Source of the DNA: Halodurantibacterium flavum
Lineage (GTDB): Bacteria > Pseudomonadota > Alphaproteobacteria > Rhodobacterales > Rhodobacteraceae
Assembly: GCF_042681825.1 (NCBI RefSeq)
Contig: NZ_JBHUGH010000005.1
Coordinates: 124,001-188,000 of the forward strand
Direction: 5' to 3'
Length of the DNA: 64,000 bases
The position numbers and the translations under genes are program-made. This document shows, in pieces, positions 40,763-48,436 of the stretch (within the stretch, counting starts at the first letter, position 1; every line of letters begins with the position of its first letter). The notes below the pieces were generated by a model. That model was given only the letters and a program-made list of their open reading frames with translations. It made no database searches and was not told the origin of the DNA.

Positions 40763-42802
40763 ATGAACACGATGATCGAACTGCCGGCCATGCGCCGGTC
40801 GGCGGAGCTTGCGCCGAACACGGCCGATGCCGACAGCCGCACCGTCGAGGTGGTCTGGTCGGCCGGGGCCCGCGTCCGCCGGGCCAGCTTCTTCGGCGAG
40901 CGCTATGACGAGGAGCTGAGCCTCGATCCCGCCCATGTGCGGCTCGACCGGCTGAACGCGGGCGCGCCCTTCCTGAAGGTGCACGAGCTCGACACGCTCG
41001 ACGCCGTCATCGGTTCGGTCGTGCCGGGCTCCGCGCGCATCGAGAACGGACGCGGCATCGCGCTGGTGCGCATCAGCGAGCGCGCCGATGTCGAGCCGAT
41101 CTGGCGCGACATCCAGGCCGGGCACATCCGGGCGGTCTCCATCGGCTACCAGGTCCACCGCTTCGACATCTCAAAGCCCGATGGCGGGCGCGAGCTCTGG
41201 CGGGCGGTCGACTGGACCCCGTTCGAGGTCTCGGCCGTGCCGGTCGGCGCCGATCCCGCCGCCGGGTTCCGCGCCAAGGGCGAACACCACGACTGCGTCC
41301 TCCATCGCCGGGACGCCCCCACGCAAGAAGGAGCATCCCCGATGACCGACAAGACCCCGGCGAGCGACGCCGTCACCCCCCAGCCGACCGAGCCGAATGA
41401 TACCGAGGACACCACCATGACCGAGCCGAAAGCGGCTGCGCCCGAGTCGAAGGCTGCCGCAGTTGAAACGCGCAACCAGCCGAAGCCGCAGGCAACGCCC
41501 GCGCCCGACACCGAGACCATCGCGACCCGCGCCCGCGAGGCCGAGCGTGATCGCGTCTCCACCATCTACGATCTGGCGGGCCGCCTGAACCTCGAGCGCA
41601 GCTTCGCCGAGGATCTGGTCAAGCGCGGCGTCAGCGTCGATGAATCCCGCCGCCTGATCCTCGACCAAGTCGCCGCGAAATCCGACGAGACCCGGACCTT
41701 CCCCCACGTCTCCGTCCCCCTCGGCGGTCGGGACGAGCGCATCACCCGCCGCGACGCCGTGGCGAACGCGCTGCTGCACCGCTACAGCCCGACGCTGTTC
41801 CCGCTCGAGGACGCCGCGCGCCAGTACCGCGGCATGACACTGCTGGAGCTCGCCCGCGAGAGCCTCGGCAGTGCGGGGGTCAACACACGGGGTCTGTCGC
41901 GCGACGAGGTGGCGACGCGCGCGCTGCATTCGACCTCGGACTTCCCCGAGATCCTCTCGGCCGTCACCAACAAGACCCTTCGGCAGGCCTACGAGGCCTA
42001 TCCCCGCACCTTCATGCTGTTCTGCCGCCAGGTGCTCGCCACCGACTTCAAGGCTATGCATCGCGTCCAGCTCGGCGAAGCGCCGCAGCTGCTGGAGGTG
42101 GGCGAGAGCGGCGAGTTCAAGCGCGGCACGCTGGGCGAGAGCAAGGAGAGCTACAAGGTCAAGACCTATGGCCGGGTGGTCGCGATCACCCGCCAGACCC
42201 TGATCAACGACGATCTCGACGCCTTCACCCGGATCCCGGCGATGTACGGCAACTCCATCGCCCAGCTGGAATCGGACGTGGTCTGGGGCATCATCACCGC
42301 CAACCCGGCGATGGCCGACGGCAACGCGCTGTTCCACACCACCCACAAGAACCTCGCCGGGACCGGCGCGGCGCTCGACGTGAGCAGCGTGGGTGCGGCC
42401 CGCGCGGCGATGGCTAAGCAGACCGGGCTGGACAAGAAGACCGTGCTGAACATCCGCCCCGCCTTCCTGATCGTGCCGGCGGCGCTGGAACTGAAGGCCG
42501 AACAGCTGGTGGCCCAGAACCTCGTGCCCGCCGACAGCGCCAAGGTGGTGCCGCAGTCGATCCGCACGCTGTCGCCGATCAGCGAGCCGCGCCTCGACGC
42601 CGCCAGCGCCACCGCCTGGTATCTGGCGGCCTCGCCTAACCAGATCGACACCATCGAGTATGCCTATCTCGAGGGTCAACAGGGCGCCTACATCGAGACC
42701 CGCAACGGCTTCGACGTGGACGGCGTCGAGATCAAGTGCCGCCTCGACTTCGGCGCCAAGGCCATCGACTGGCGCGGCCTCTACAAGAACCCGGGCGCAT
42801 AA
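40763..42802 (+). CDS. Prohead protease-major capsid protein fusion
   Basis: This 679-aa protein combines a caudovirus prohead protease (about 1-170; candidate His74 in FLKVHELD and Ser126 in AVSIGY), a Pro/Ala/Thr-rich scaffold-like segment (about 190-290) and a HK97-fold capsid subunit (from about 300; PRTFMLFCRQVLATDFKAM, LFHTTHKNL). Fusions of this kind are known in Rhodobacterales phages. An in-frame ATG at 41342 has AAGAAGGAG 8 nt upstream and could yield a separate scaffold-capsid product. Protease cleavage would free mature capsid. Confidence 0.9.
   Translation: MNTMIELPAMRRSAELAPNTADADSRTVEVVWSAGARVRRASFFGERYDEELSLDPAHVRLDRLNAGAPFLKVHELDTLDAVIGSVVPGSARIENGRGIALVRISERADVEPIWRDIQAGHIRAVSIGYQVHRFDISKPDGGRELWRAVDWTPFEVSAVPVGADPAAGFRAKGEHHDCVLHRRDAPTQEGASPMTDKTPASDAVTPQPTEPNDTEDTTMTEPKAAAPESKAAAVETRNQPKPQATPAPDTETIATRAREAERDRVSTIYDLAGRLNLERSFAEDLVKRGVSVDESRRLILDQVAAKSDETRTFPHVSVPLGGRDERITRRDAVANALLHRYSPTLFPLEDAARQYRGMTLLELARESLGSAGVNTRGLSRDEVATRALHSTSDFPEILSAVTNKTLRQAYEAYPRTFMLFCRQVLATDFKAMHRVQLGEAPQLLEVGESGEFKRGTLGESKESYKVKTYGRVVAITRQTLINDDLDAFTRIPAMYGNSIAQLESDVVWGIITANPAMADGNALFHTTHKNLAGTGAALDVSSVGAARAAMAKQTGLDKKTVLNIRPAFLIVPAALELKAEQLVAQNLVPADSAKVVPQSIRTLSPISEPRLDAASATAWYLAASPNQIDTIEYAYLEGQQGAYIETRNGFDVDGVEIKCRLDFGAKAIDWRGLYKNPGA
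41325..41344 (+). promoter_or_regulatory. Internal ribosome site and start within the fusion gene
   Basis: AAGAAGGAG followed 8 nt later by an in-frame ATG (41342) lies exactly between the protease domain and the scaffold-like linker. It would produce a 486-aa scaffold-capsid protein without the protease, as nested scaffold genes do in lambda-like phages. Confidence 0.6.
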
Positions 42803-42828
42803 CGCACCCATCCTGAACCCTGACACAC

Positions 42829-42859
42829 GGGCGGTCCAATCGGGCCGCCCTTCGTCTTT
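42829..42859 (+). terminator. Hairpin after the capsid gene
   Basis: GGGCGG/CCGCCC stem with a 10-nt loop followed by TTCGTCTTT, 26 nt after the capsid stop and 18 nt before the next start. Probably a partial terminator that sets capsid mRNA dosage. Confidence 0.6.
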
Positions 42860-42876
42860 CCACGAGGATCACCCCT

Positions 42877-43212
42877 ATGAAAAACTACGTCCAGCCCGGC
42901 AACACCATCACCCTGACCGCGCCCTACGCCGTCGCTTCCGGCGATGGGCTGCTCGTCGGCTCCATGTTCGGCATCGCCGCCGGGGAAGCCGCCCTCGGCG
43001 AGTCCGTCGAGGCTGCGCTCGTCGGCGTCTTCGACATCACCAAGGTCGGCTCGCAGGCCTGGACCGTGGGCGCCAAGGTCTATTGGGACGACACCAACAA
43101 GCGTTGCACCACGGTCGCGACCGACAACACGCTCATCGGCGTGGCCGTCGAGGCGGTGGCGAGCGGCGCGGGCGACACCAACGGCCGGGTGCGGCTGAAC
43201 GCGACGTTCTGA
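42877..43212 (+). CDS. Capsid decoration-like protein, DUF2190
   Basis: This 111-aa beta-rich protein has the DUF2190 layout: MKNYVQPGNTITLTAP, SGDGLLVGSMFGIAA, and GAKVYWDD..KRCTTV. Family members are probably capsid cement or minor capsid proteins placed after the major capsid gene. Its stop overlaps the next ATG (TGATG). Confidence 0.82.
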   Translation: MKNYVQPGNTITLTAPYAVASGDGLLVGSMFGIAAGEAALGESVEAALVGVFDITKVGSQAWTVGAKVYWDDTNKRCTTVATDNTLIGVAVEAVASGAGDTNGRVRLNATF

Positions 43213-43523
43213 TGAGCGCCTTCGCCGCCGCGCTCAGCGCGCTCTTCGCCGATCCGAACATCGGCCGGGATGCGGTCTACATCGCCGATGGCGGCGCGCC
43301 CGTCCTGGTGCGTGCCGTCGCCCGGCGCGCGGACGCCGTCACCGACTTCGGCGACGCCCGGCTCTGGTCAGAAACCACGCGGATCGACCTGCGCGTCGCC
43401 GAGGTGGCGAACCCGCGTCCCGGCGACCGCATCGAGATCGACGGCGACGCCTTCCTCATTCAGGGCGAGCCTGTCCGCGACCGCGAGCGGCTGGTCTGGA
43501 CCGTCGATCTGAGGCCCGCGTAA
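43212..43523 (+). CDS. Head-tail joining / stopper-like protein
   Basis: This 103-aa protein resembles phage head-completion or gpFII-like connectors: SALFADPNIGRDAVYIADGG, then PRPGDRIEIDGDAFLIQGEPVRDRERLVWTVDL. It would attach to the portal-gpW complex and dock the tail. It overlaps both neighbours at start and stop (TGATG, TAATG). Confidence 0.72.
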   Translation: MSAFAAALSALFADPNIGRDAVYIADGGAPVLVRAVARRADAVTDFGDARLWSETTRIDLRVAEVANPRPGDRIEIDGDAFLIQGEPVRDRERLVWTVDLRPA

Positions 43524-44158
43524 TGGCCATGAAACTGAAGCTCGACATCGATCCCGACATCGTAGCCATGATGGCGGCCGAGGTTGCGGCGGGCGAACGT
43601 GCCGTGACCGCCGCCATGCGCGAGGCCGGAACCGGGCTGAAGACCGCTTGGCGGCTGCAGATCACCGGCGCGGGGCTCGGCACACGGCTGGCCAACTCGA
43701 TCCGCAGCCAGAACTTCCCGAGGTCAGGCGACAGCTTGGAAGCGGCAGCACTGGTCTGGTCGAAGGCTCCGGTCATCGTCGGCGCGCATGACACGGGGCC
43801 GCTGATCCGCTCGAAGAACGGTTTCTGGCTGGCGATCCCGCTGCCCGCCGCAGGCAAGTCCCTGCGCGGCGGCCGGATCACCCCCGGCGAATGGGAACGG
43901 CGACGCGGGCTGCGTCTGCGCTTCGTCTATCGTCGCACGGGCCCGAGCCTGCTGGTGGCGGAGGGCAGGCTGAACACGAAGGGCCAGGCGGTGGAGTCGC
44001 GCTCCAAGACCGGGCGCGGCAAGGTCACCGCCCCGATCTTCCTGCTCGTGCCGCAGGTCAAGTTGCCGAAGCGGCTGGACCTCGCGCGGGATGCGGACCG
44101 GGCATTGGACAGCGTGCCGGGGCTGATCGTGGCGAACTGGGTGGAGACCAAGGTGTGA
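43523..44158 (+). CDS. Phage neck/tail protein (DUF6441-like)
   Basis: This 211-aa protein has a helical N terminus (VAAGERAVTAAMREAGTGLKTAWR) followed by VIVGAHDTGPLIRSKNGFWLAIPLP and a basic C-terminal half. Its position between connector and tail-terminator genes suggests a role like lambda gpZ in tail completion. DUF6441 is assigned from memory. The phage operon is interrupted directly after it by the opposed sulP-xre pair. Confidence 0.7.
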   Translation: MAMKLKLDIDPDIVAMMAAEVAAGERAVTAAMREAGTGLKTAWRLQITGAGLGTRLANSIRSQNFPRSGDSLEAAALVWSKAPVIVGAHDTGPLIRSKNGFWLAIPLPAAGKSLRGGRITPGEWERRRGLRLRFVYRRTGPSLLVAEGRLNTKGQAVESRSKTGRGKVTAPIFLLVPQVKLPKRLDLARDADRALDSVPGLIVANWVETKV

Positions 44159-44200
44159 TGTCCGGCGACACTTCGGGACAGATGCAGGGTGTTCTGCCGA

Positions 44201-46000
44201 TCAGGCGGCCTCTCTGTCCGCGCCGACCCCGTTGCGCATCTTGACCACCGCATCCTCGATGGTCGCTGCGTAGCGCACAAGCGGTCTCCTGAGACCATGC
44301 GTGATGAAGGCGCGCCGGATGTCCCGGCTTGCACCCGTCAGCCAGAGCGTGACGCCGCGTCGATGTGCCTTGTGCGCCAGACCCTCGATCATGTTGGCGC
44401 CTGTTGAATCGAGAAACGGCACGTTCGAGAAGTCGACGATCAGCGCCTTGTGGGTGTCCTGGATGCGGTCGAGAACCGAGCCTATCGAGGCCGTAGCCCC
44501 GAAGAACAGCGCCCCGCTGATGCGGTAGATGACGACGTCGGGGTCCGCCGCCTGTTCCTCGTCATAGGCCTCGCGCGGACGCGCGGTGTCCGCTTCGTCG
44601 CGGCCGACGAAGGCGGTATTGGTGGCGACTTCGGTCGTCCGGCTCATTCGGTGGATAAACAGGACCGACCCGAGCGCAAAGCCGACGACGATGGCCTCGG
44701 TCAGGTCACGGAAGATGGTCAGGAAGAAGGTGGCGCCAAGCACTGTCGCCTCGCCCCAGCCCGAGCGCAGCAGGATCGCGATGGCGGGCTTTTCGATCAT
44801 GTTCCAGGCCACCACGGCAAGCACGCCCGCCAGTGCCGCAAGCGGGATGTAGGCGGCGAGTGGCGCCGCCACGAGCATGAAGAGAAGGATGAACACCGCG
44901 TGCAGCATCCCCGCGACCGGCCCGTGTGCGCCCGCCCGCACGTTGGTCGCGGTGCGCGCGATGGTTCCCGTCACGCAGAAGCCGCTGAAGAGCGCCGAGC
45001 CGATGTTGGCGGCGCCCTGTGCCACCAGTTCGCAGTTTGAGCGGTGCCTCCGGCCGGTCATGCCGTCGGCGACGACCGCCGACAGCAGCGACTCGATGGA
45101 CCCCAGCAGCGTGAAGGAGATCGCAGCCGGGAGTACCGCCATGAACTTGTCCATCGACAGCTCCGGCAGGCTCGGGGCCGGCAGCGACGACGGGATGCCG
45201 CCGAACTTCGCGCCGATGGTCTCTACGGGCAGCCCCAGGAGGGCGGCGCCCATCGCAGCCAGACCGACCGCTATCAGCATGCCCGGCCAGTGTGGACGCC
45301 AGCGGCGCAAGCCAAGGATGATTGCAACTGTCGCAACGGACAGGAGGATCGCAGCCGGCGTGACGCTATCCCGGACCGCCCACAAGGCGGGAAGCTTCTC
45401 CAGAAGCTCGCCGGGCTCATGCTCCAGCGCCAGCCCGAACAGCTCCCTGAGCTGGCTGGCGAAGATGATCACCGCAATGCCCGCCGTGAACCCTACGGTC
45501 ACCGGGAAGGGAATGAACTTGATGAAGGTGCCGAGCCGCAGGAACCCGACAGCGGCCAGCATCAGTCCGGACAGGAACGTCGCGAGGATCAGCCCGTCCA
45601 TCCCGTGCAGCGCGACGGTGCTGGCCACCAGCACGATGAAGGCGCCGGCCGGGCCGCCGACCTGGAAGCGCGAGCCGCCAAGCATGGAGACGAGGAACCC
45701 GCCCACGATGGCGGTGTAGAGGCCCTGAGCCGGAGTAGCGCCGGATGCGATGGCGATCGCCATCGACAGCGGCAGCGCAACGATTGCGACGGTCAGTCCG
45801 GCGATGGCGTCTGCGCGGAACTGCGACAAGCCATAGCCTTCGCGCAGGACGGTCACGAGTTTCGGGGTGAAGAGCTCGGCGAAGCTCGGAGCGTCGCTCC
45901 GTCTGGTGGTCTGGTCTTTCATCTGTGGCCGCACCTTTGAGGGCTGCGGCGGGATCGTCGGCATGTCGTCGGCGGTCGCCGTCGCGGGTTGAGAGATCAA
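44201..46000 (-). CDS. SulP/SLC26 anion transporter with STAS domain
   Basis: This 599-aa (or 573-aa from 45922) inner-membrane transporter for sulfate, bicarbonate or a similar anion has about 12 helices and starts its core at LSQFRADAIAGLTVAIVALPLSMA. The hallmark GFCVTGTIARTATNVRAGAHGPVAG lies mid-protein. The C-terminal STAS domain contains ALIVDFSNVPFLDSTGANMI. It lies in reverse inside the phage head-tail operon, so it is a moron gene rather than a structural one. It overlaps the XRE gene by four bases. Confidence 0.92.
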   Translation of the reverse strand: MISQPATATADDMPTIPPQPSKVRPQMKDQTTRRSDAPSFAELFTPKLVTVLREGYGLSQFRADAIAGLTVAIVALPLSMAIAIASGATPAQGLYTAIVGGFLVSMLGGSRFQVGGPAGAFIVLVASTVALHGMDGLILATFLSGLMLAAVGFLRLGTFIKFIPFPVTVGFTAGIAVIIFASQLRELFGLALEHEPGELLEKLPALWAVRDSVTPAAILLSVATVAIILGLRRWRPHWPGMLIAVGLAAMGAALLGLPVETIGAKFGGIPSSLPAPSLPELSMDKFMAVLPAAISFTLLGSIESLLSAVVADGMTGRRHRSNCELVAQGAANIGSALFSGFCVTGTIARTATNVRAGAHGPVAGMLHAVFILLFMLVAAPLAAYIPLAALAGVLAVVAWNMIEKPAIAILLRSGWGEATVLGATFFLTIFRDLTEAIVVGFALGSVLFIHRMSRTTEVATNTAFVGRDEADTARPREAYDEEQAADPDVVIYRISGALFFGATASIGSVLDRIQDTHKALIVDFSNVPFLDSTGANMIEGLAHKAHRRGVTLWLTGASRDIRRAFITHGLRRPLVRYAATIEDAVVKMRNGVGADREAA

Positions 46001-46257
46001 TGTCTGGGTGGGGGTACCTTCAGGCGCACGCCGCGTCCGCCTGCCGTGCTGGCGGAGCCTTCTGCGATGAGTTCGACGCCGGCGAGTTCGAGCGCCGCCA
46101 CAACCTTGGTCAGGCTGTCCACGACACCGCGCACATTGCCGCTACTGGCCTCCATACGCTGGATCGTCGGCACGGATAGCCCCGCCAGCTCGGCCAGGGT
46201 CTTCTGGTCGATACCGAGCAAGGCGCGGGCGGCGCGCATCTGAGGGCCTGTGATCAT
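45997..46257 (-). CDS. XRE-family HTH regulator paired with SulP
   Basis: This 86-aa protein is essentially one helix-turn-helix domain, MRAARALLGIDQKTLAELAGLSVPTIQRMEA, and a short C-terminal tail. It precedes and overlaps the transporter gene, so it probably autoregulates the pair independently of phage late transcription. The inverted repeat upstream (46313-46330) is a candidate operator. Confidence 0.85.
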   Translation of the reverse strand: MITGPQMRAARALLGIDQKTLAELAGLSVPTIQRMEASSGNVRGVVDSLTKVVAALELAGVELIAEGSASTAGGRGVRLKVPPPRH

Positions 46258-46312
46258 GGATCATGTCCTGAGCGGGATAAGCAGTATTTAGGATATGCAA
46301 ACAGATATGTCA

Positions 46313-46330
46313 AACATCAGTCACGATGTT
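46313..46330. promoter_or_regulatory. Candidate operator of the XRE-SulP pair
   Basis: AACATC-N6-GATGTT lies in an AT-rich gap between the divergent xre and tail-terminator genes. ATATG repeats also occur (ATATGCAAACAGATATG). Base composition differs clearly from the phage coding DNA. Confidence 0.5.
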
Positions 46331-46353
46331 TACAATCGAGCTCTGGGGAACAA

Positions 46354-46776
46354 ATGATGCCCACCCCACGCGAAACCATCCTAGTCGCGCTGCACGCGCG
46401 GCTCTCGGCGCTGCCCGCTACCGCCCTGCGCGGCGAGGGGCTGCCCGAGCGCGTGCCGGCCGAGGGTCTACTGATCCTGCGGGACGGCGAGCCGGGGGAA
46501 CCGGAAGTCACGCTCTCGCCGCTGCGCTACCACTACCAGCACCGCGCCGAGATCGAGGCGGTCGTGCAAGGCGCCGCCCGTGATGTCCTATTCGACACGC
46601 TGACCGCCAGCATCGGCGCAGCACTCGCCGCCGACCGCACACTGGGCGGGCTCTGCGACTGGGTCGAGGCCGAAGCCCCGCGCCCGGTCGATCTGCCTGT
46701 CGAGGGCGCGGCCAGCCTGAAGGCCGCCGTGATCCCGGTCGTGCTGCACTATTCCACGGCCGATCCGCTCGGCTGA
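46354..46776 (+). CDS. Tail terminator-like protein (gpU position)
   Basis: This 140-aa protein begins MMPTPRETILVALHARLSALP and continues with RAEIEAVVQGAARDVLFDTLTASIGAALAADRTLGG and WVEAEAP. Similar Rhodobacterales phage and GTA-neighbour proteins are sometimes mislabelled acyl-CoA transferase. Position before the tail tube gene matches tail terminators, which cap tube growth. An alternative start is one codon later. Confidence 0.7.
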   Translation: MMPTPRETILVALHARLSALPATALRGEGLPERVPAEGLLILRDGEPGEPEVTLSPLRYHYQHRAEIEAVVQGAARDVLFDTLTASIGAALAADRTLGGLCDWVEAEAPRPVDLPVEGAASLKAAVIPVVLHYSTADPLG

Positions 46777-46800
46777 TCCCGACAACCCGAGGAGAACACC

Positions 46801-47742
46801 ATGGCACGAGCCCAGGGGGCGCGGGCGCTGATGGCGCTTGCGTTCGAGACGACCTATGGCACGCCGCCCGTCAGCGGCTTCACCCGCATGCCTTTCGCCA
46901 GCACCTCGCTCGGCGCGGAGCAGCCGCTCTTGAACTCCGAGCTTCTCGGCTACGGCCGCGATCCGCTGGCGCCGATCAAGGATGCGGTGACGGCCGATGG
47001 CGATGTCGTCGTGCCGCTCGACGCCGAGGCCTTCGGCTTCTGGCTGAAGGCGGCCTTCGGAACACCGACGACCACCGGTGCGGAGGCCCCGTACACCCAC
47101 GAGTTCCAGTCGGGGTCCTGGACGCTGCCCAGCATGTCGATCGAGACCGGCATGCCGGAGGTCCCGCGCTACGCGATGTACTCGGGCTGCGTGCTCGACC
47201 AGATCACCTGGCAGATGCAGCGGTCGGGTCTGCTGACGGCAACCGCGCGGCTGGTGGCGCAAGGCGAGACGGTTGGCACGAGTTCCAGCGCCGGAACACC
47301 CGCCGCGCTGGAGCTCAAGCGCTTCGGTCACTTCAACGGATCGATCACGCGCAACGGGACCGCGCTCGGCAACGTGGTCTCGGCCGACATCACCTATGCC
47401 AACAACCTCGACCGGATCGAGACGATCCGGAACGACGGCCGCATCGACGGGGCGGACCCGTCCATCGCCGCGCTGACCGGTCGGATCGAGGTGCGCTTCG
47501 CCGACCAGACGCTGGTGACACAGGCGATCAATGGCGAGGCCTGCGAGATGGAATTCGCCTACGTCCTGCCCTCGGGCGAGACCTTCACCTTCACGGTGCA
47601 CGCCGTCTACCTGCCGCGCCCGCGCATCGAGATCTCCGGGCCGCAGGGGGTGCAGGCGACCTTCGACTGGCAGGCCGCCCGCGACAGCGTGGTCGGCCGG
47701 ATGTGCACCGCCACCCTTGTGAACGATGTGGAGACGTATTGA
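46801..47742 (+). CDS. Major tail tube protein
   Basis: This 313-aa protein has the tail-tube pattern ALMALAFETTYGTPPVSGF, EAFGFWLKAAFGTPTT, HEFQSGSWTLPSMSIETG and a C-terminal half with GRIEVRFADQTL. It polymerises to form the non-contractile tube. AGGAGAACACC provides a strong ribosome site. Its stop overlaps the next ATG (TGATG at 47740-47744). Confidence 0.85.
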   Translation: MARAQGARALMALAFETTYGTPPVSGFTRMPFASTSLGAEQPLLNSELLGYGRDPLAPIKDAVTADGDVVVPLDAEAFGFWLKAAFGTPTTTGAEAPYTHEFQSGSWTLPSMSIETGMPEVPRYAMYSGCVLDQITWQMQRSGLLTATARLVAQGETVGTSSSAGTPAALELKRFGHFNGSITRNGTALGNVVSADITYANNLDRIETIRNDGRIDGADPSIAALTGRIEVRFADQTLVTQAINGEACEMEFAYVLPSGETFTFTVHAVYLPRPRIEISGPQGVQATFDWQAARDSVVGRMCTATLVNDVETY

Positions 47743-48197
47743 TGCTGACGCTTGATCTGACGAACGCGCCGCGCTGGCATGACCTCGCGCCCGGCGTCCG
47801 GGTGCAGCTGCGCCCGCTCACTACCGCGCTGATGGTGGCCACGCGCAGCGATCCGGCCGTCGAGGCGGTGCCCGAGGCGGCCTCGGACGAGGAACGCGCG
47901 GTCGCCTTCGCCAAGGCGCTCGCGCGGCGGGCGGTGCTCGCTTGGGAGGGCATCGGCGACGCCGACGGCAACGCCATCGATCCGAGCCCGGAGGCCATCG
48001 ACGCGCTGCTCGACGTCTGGCCGATCTTCGAGGCCTTCCAGCTGACCTACGTCTCGAAGGGCCTGCTGCTGGAACAGGAAAAAAACGCCTCCGCGCTCTC
48101 GCCGAATGGTCCTTCGGCGGGGGCGAGCGATACTGCCATGCCTGCGCACCCTACGAGGGCCGCGAGCAAGCCTGCCCGGACTGCCCGGCGCGGCTGA
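47742..48197 (+). CDS. Tail assembly chaperone, short form (gpG-like)
   Basis: This 151-aa zero-frame product lies between tail tube and tape measure genes, where lambda gpG sits. It starts MLTLDLTNAPRWHDLAPGVRVQLRPLTT. The last 37 residues after the slippery site are low-complexity Ser/Ala/Arg, as expected for the non-shifted tail. It coats the tape measure protein during tail assembly. A -1 shift at 48080-48086 yields the long form. Confidence 0.82.
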   Translation: MLTLDLTNAPRWHDLAPGVRVQLRPLTTALMVATRSDPAVEAVPEAASDEERAVAFAKALARRAVLAWEGIGDADGNAIDPSPEAIDALLDVWPIFEAFQLTYVSKGLLLEQEKNASALSPNGPSAGASDTAMPAHPTRAASKPARTARRG

Positions 48198-48436
48198 ACC
48201 GGCCGCTCACCCATGAGGGTTGGCAGGTCTGGGACCTCGTCGGTCGTCTCGGCGGCCAGCTGCGCGTTCTGCCCGGCGCTGTGATCGGCTGGGACATGTC
48301 GGCGGCGCTGGCGTCCGGTCATGCGCTCGGCGTGCCGCCGCTCGCCATGGCCGAACTGCTGCCCGTCATCGAAGCGATAATGGTCGCCAAGCTCAACGAA
48401 CAGATGGATCATTCCCATGGCGGAAAAACGGGTTAG
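47742..48436 (+). CDS. Tail assembly chaperone, -1 frameshift fusion (gpGT-like)
   Basis: A heptamer A-AAA-AAC in frame (48080-48086) would let ribosomes slip to -1. The -1 frame stays open to 48436 and gives a 231-aa fusion with a distinct C-terminal domain: RLRALAEWSFGGGERYCHACAPYEGREQACPDCPARL, two cysteine pairs likely to bind zinc, then LPLAMAELLPVIEAIMVAKLNEQM-like helices. The shifted frame has no good start of its own. This mirrors lambda G/GT, where the ratio of forms controls tail assembly. Confidence 0.82.
48080..48086 (+). promoter_or_regulatory. -1 ribosomal frameshift slippery site
   Basis: The heptamer A-AAA-AAC lies in the zero frame as GAA-AAA-AAC. After slippage reading continues AAA-AAA-CGC into the open -1 frame. 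It is the expected X-XXY-YYZ form. Confidence 0.8.

Noticed and set aside
47942..48436. Independent gene in the -1 frame after the tail chaperone
   Set aside because: No plausible start or ribosome site; a slippery heptamer explains the open frame better.
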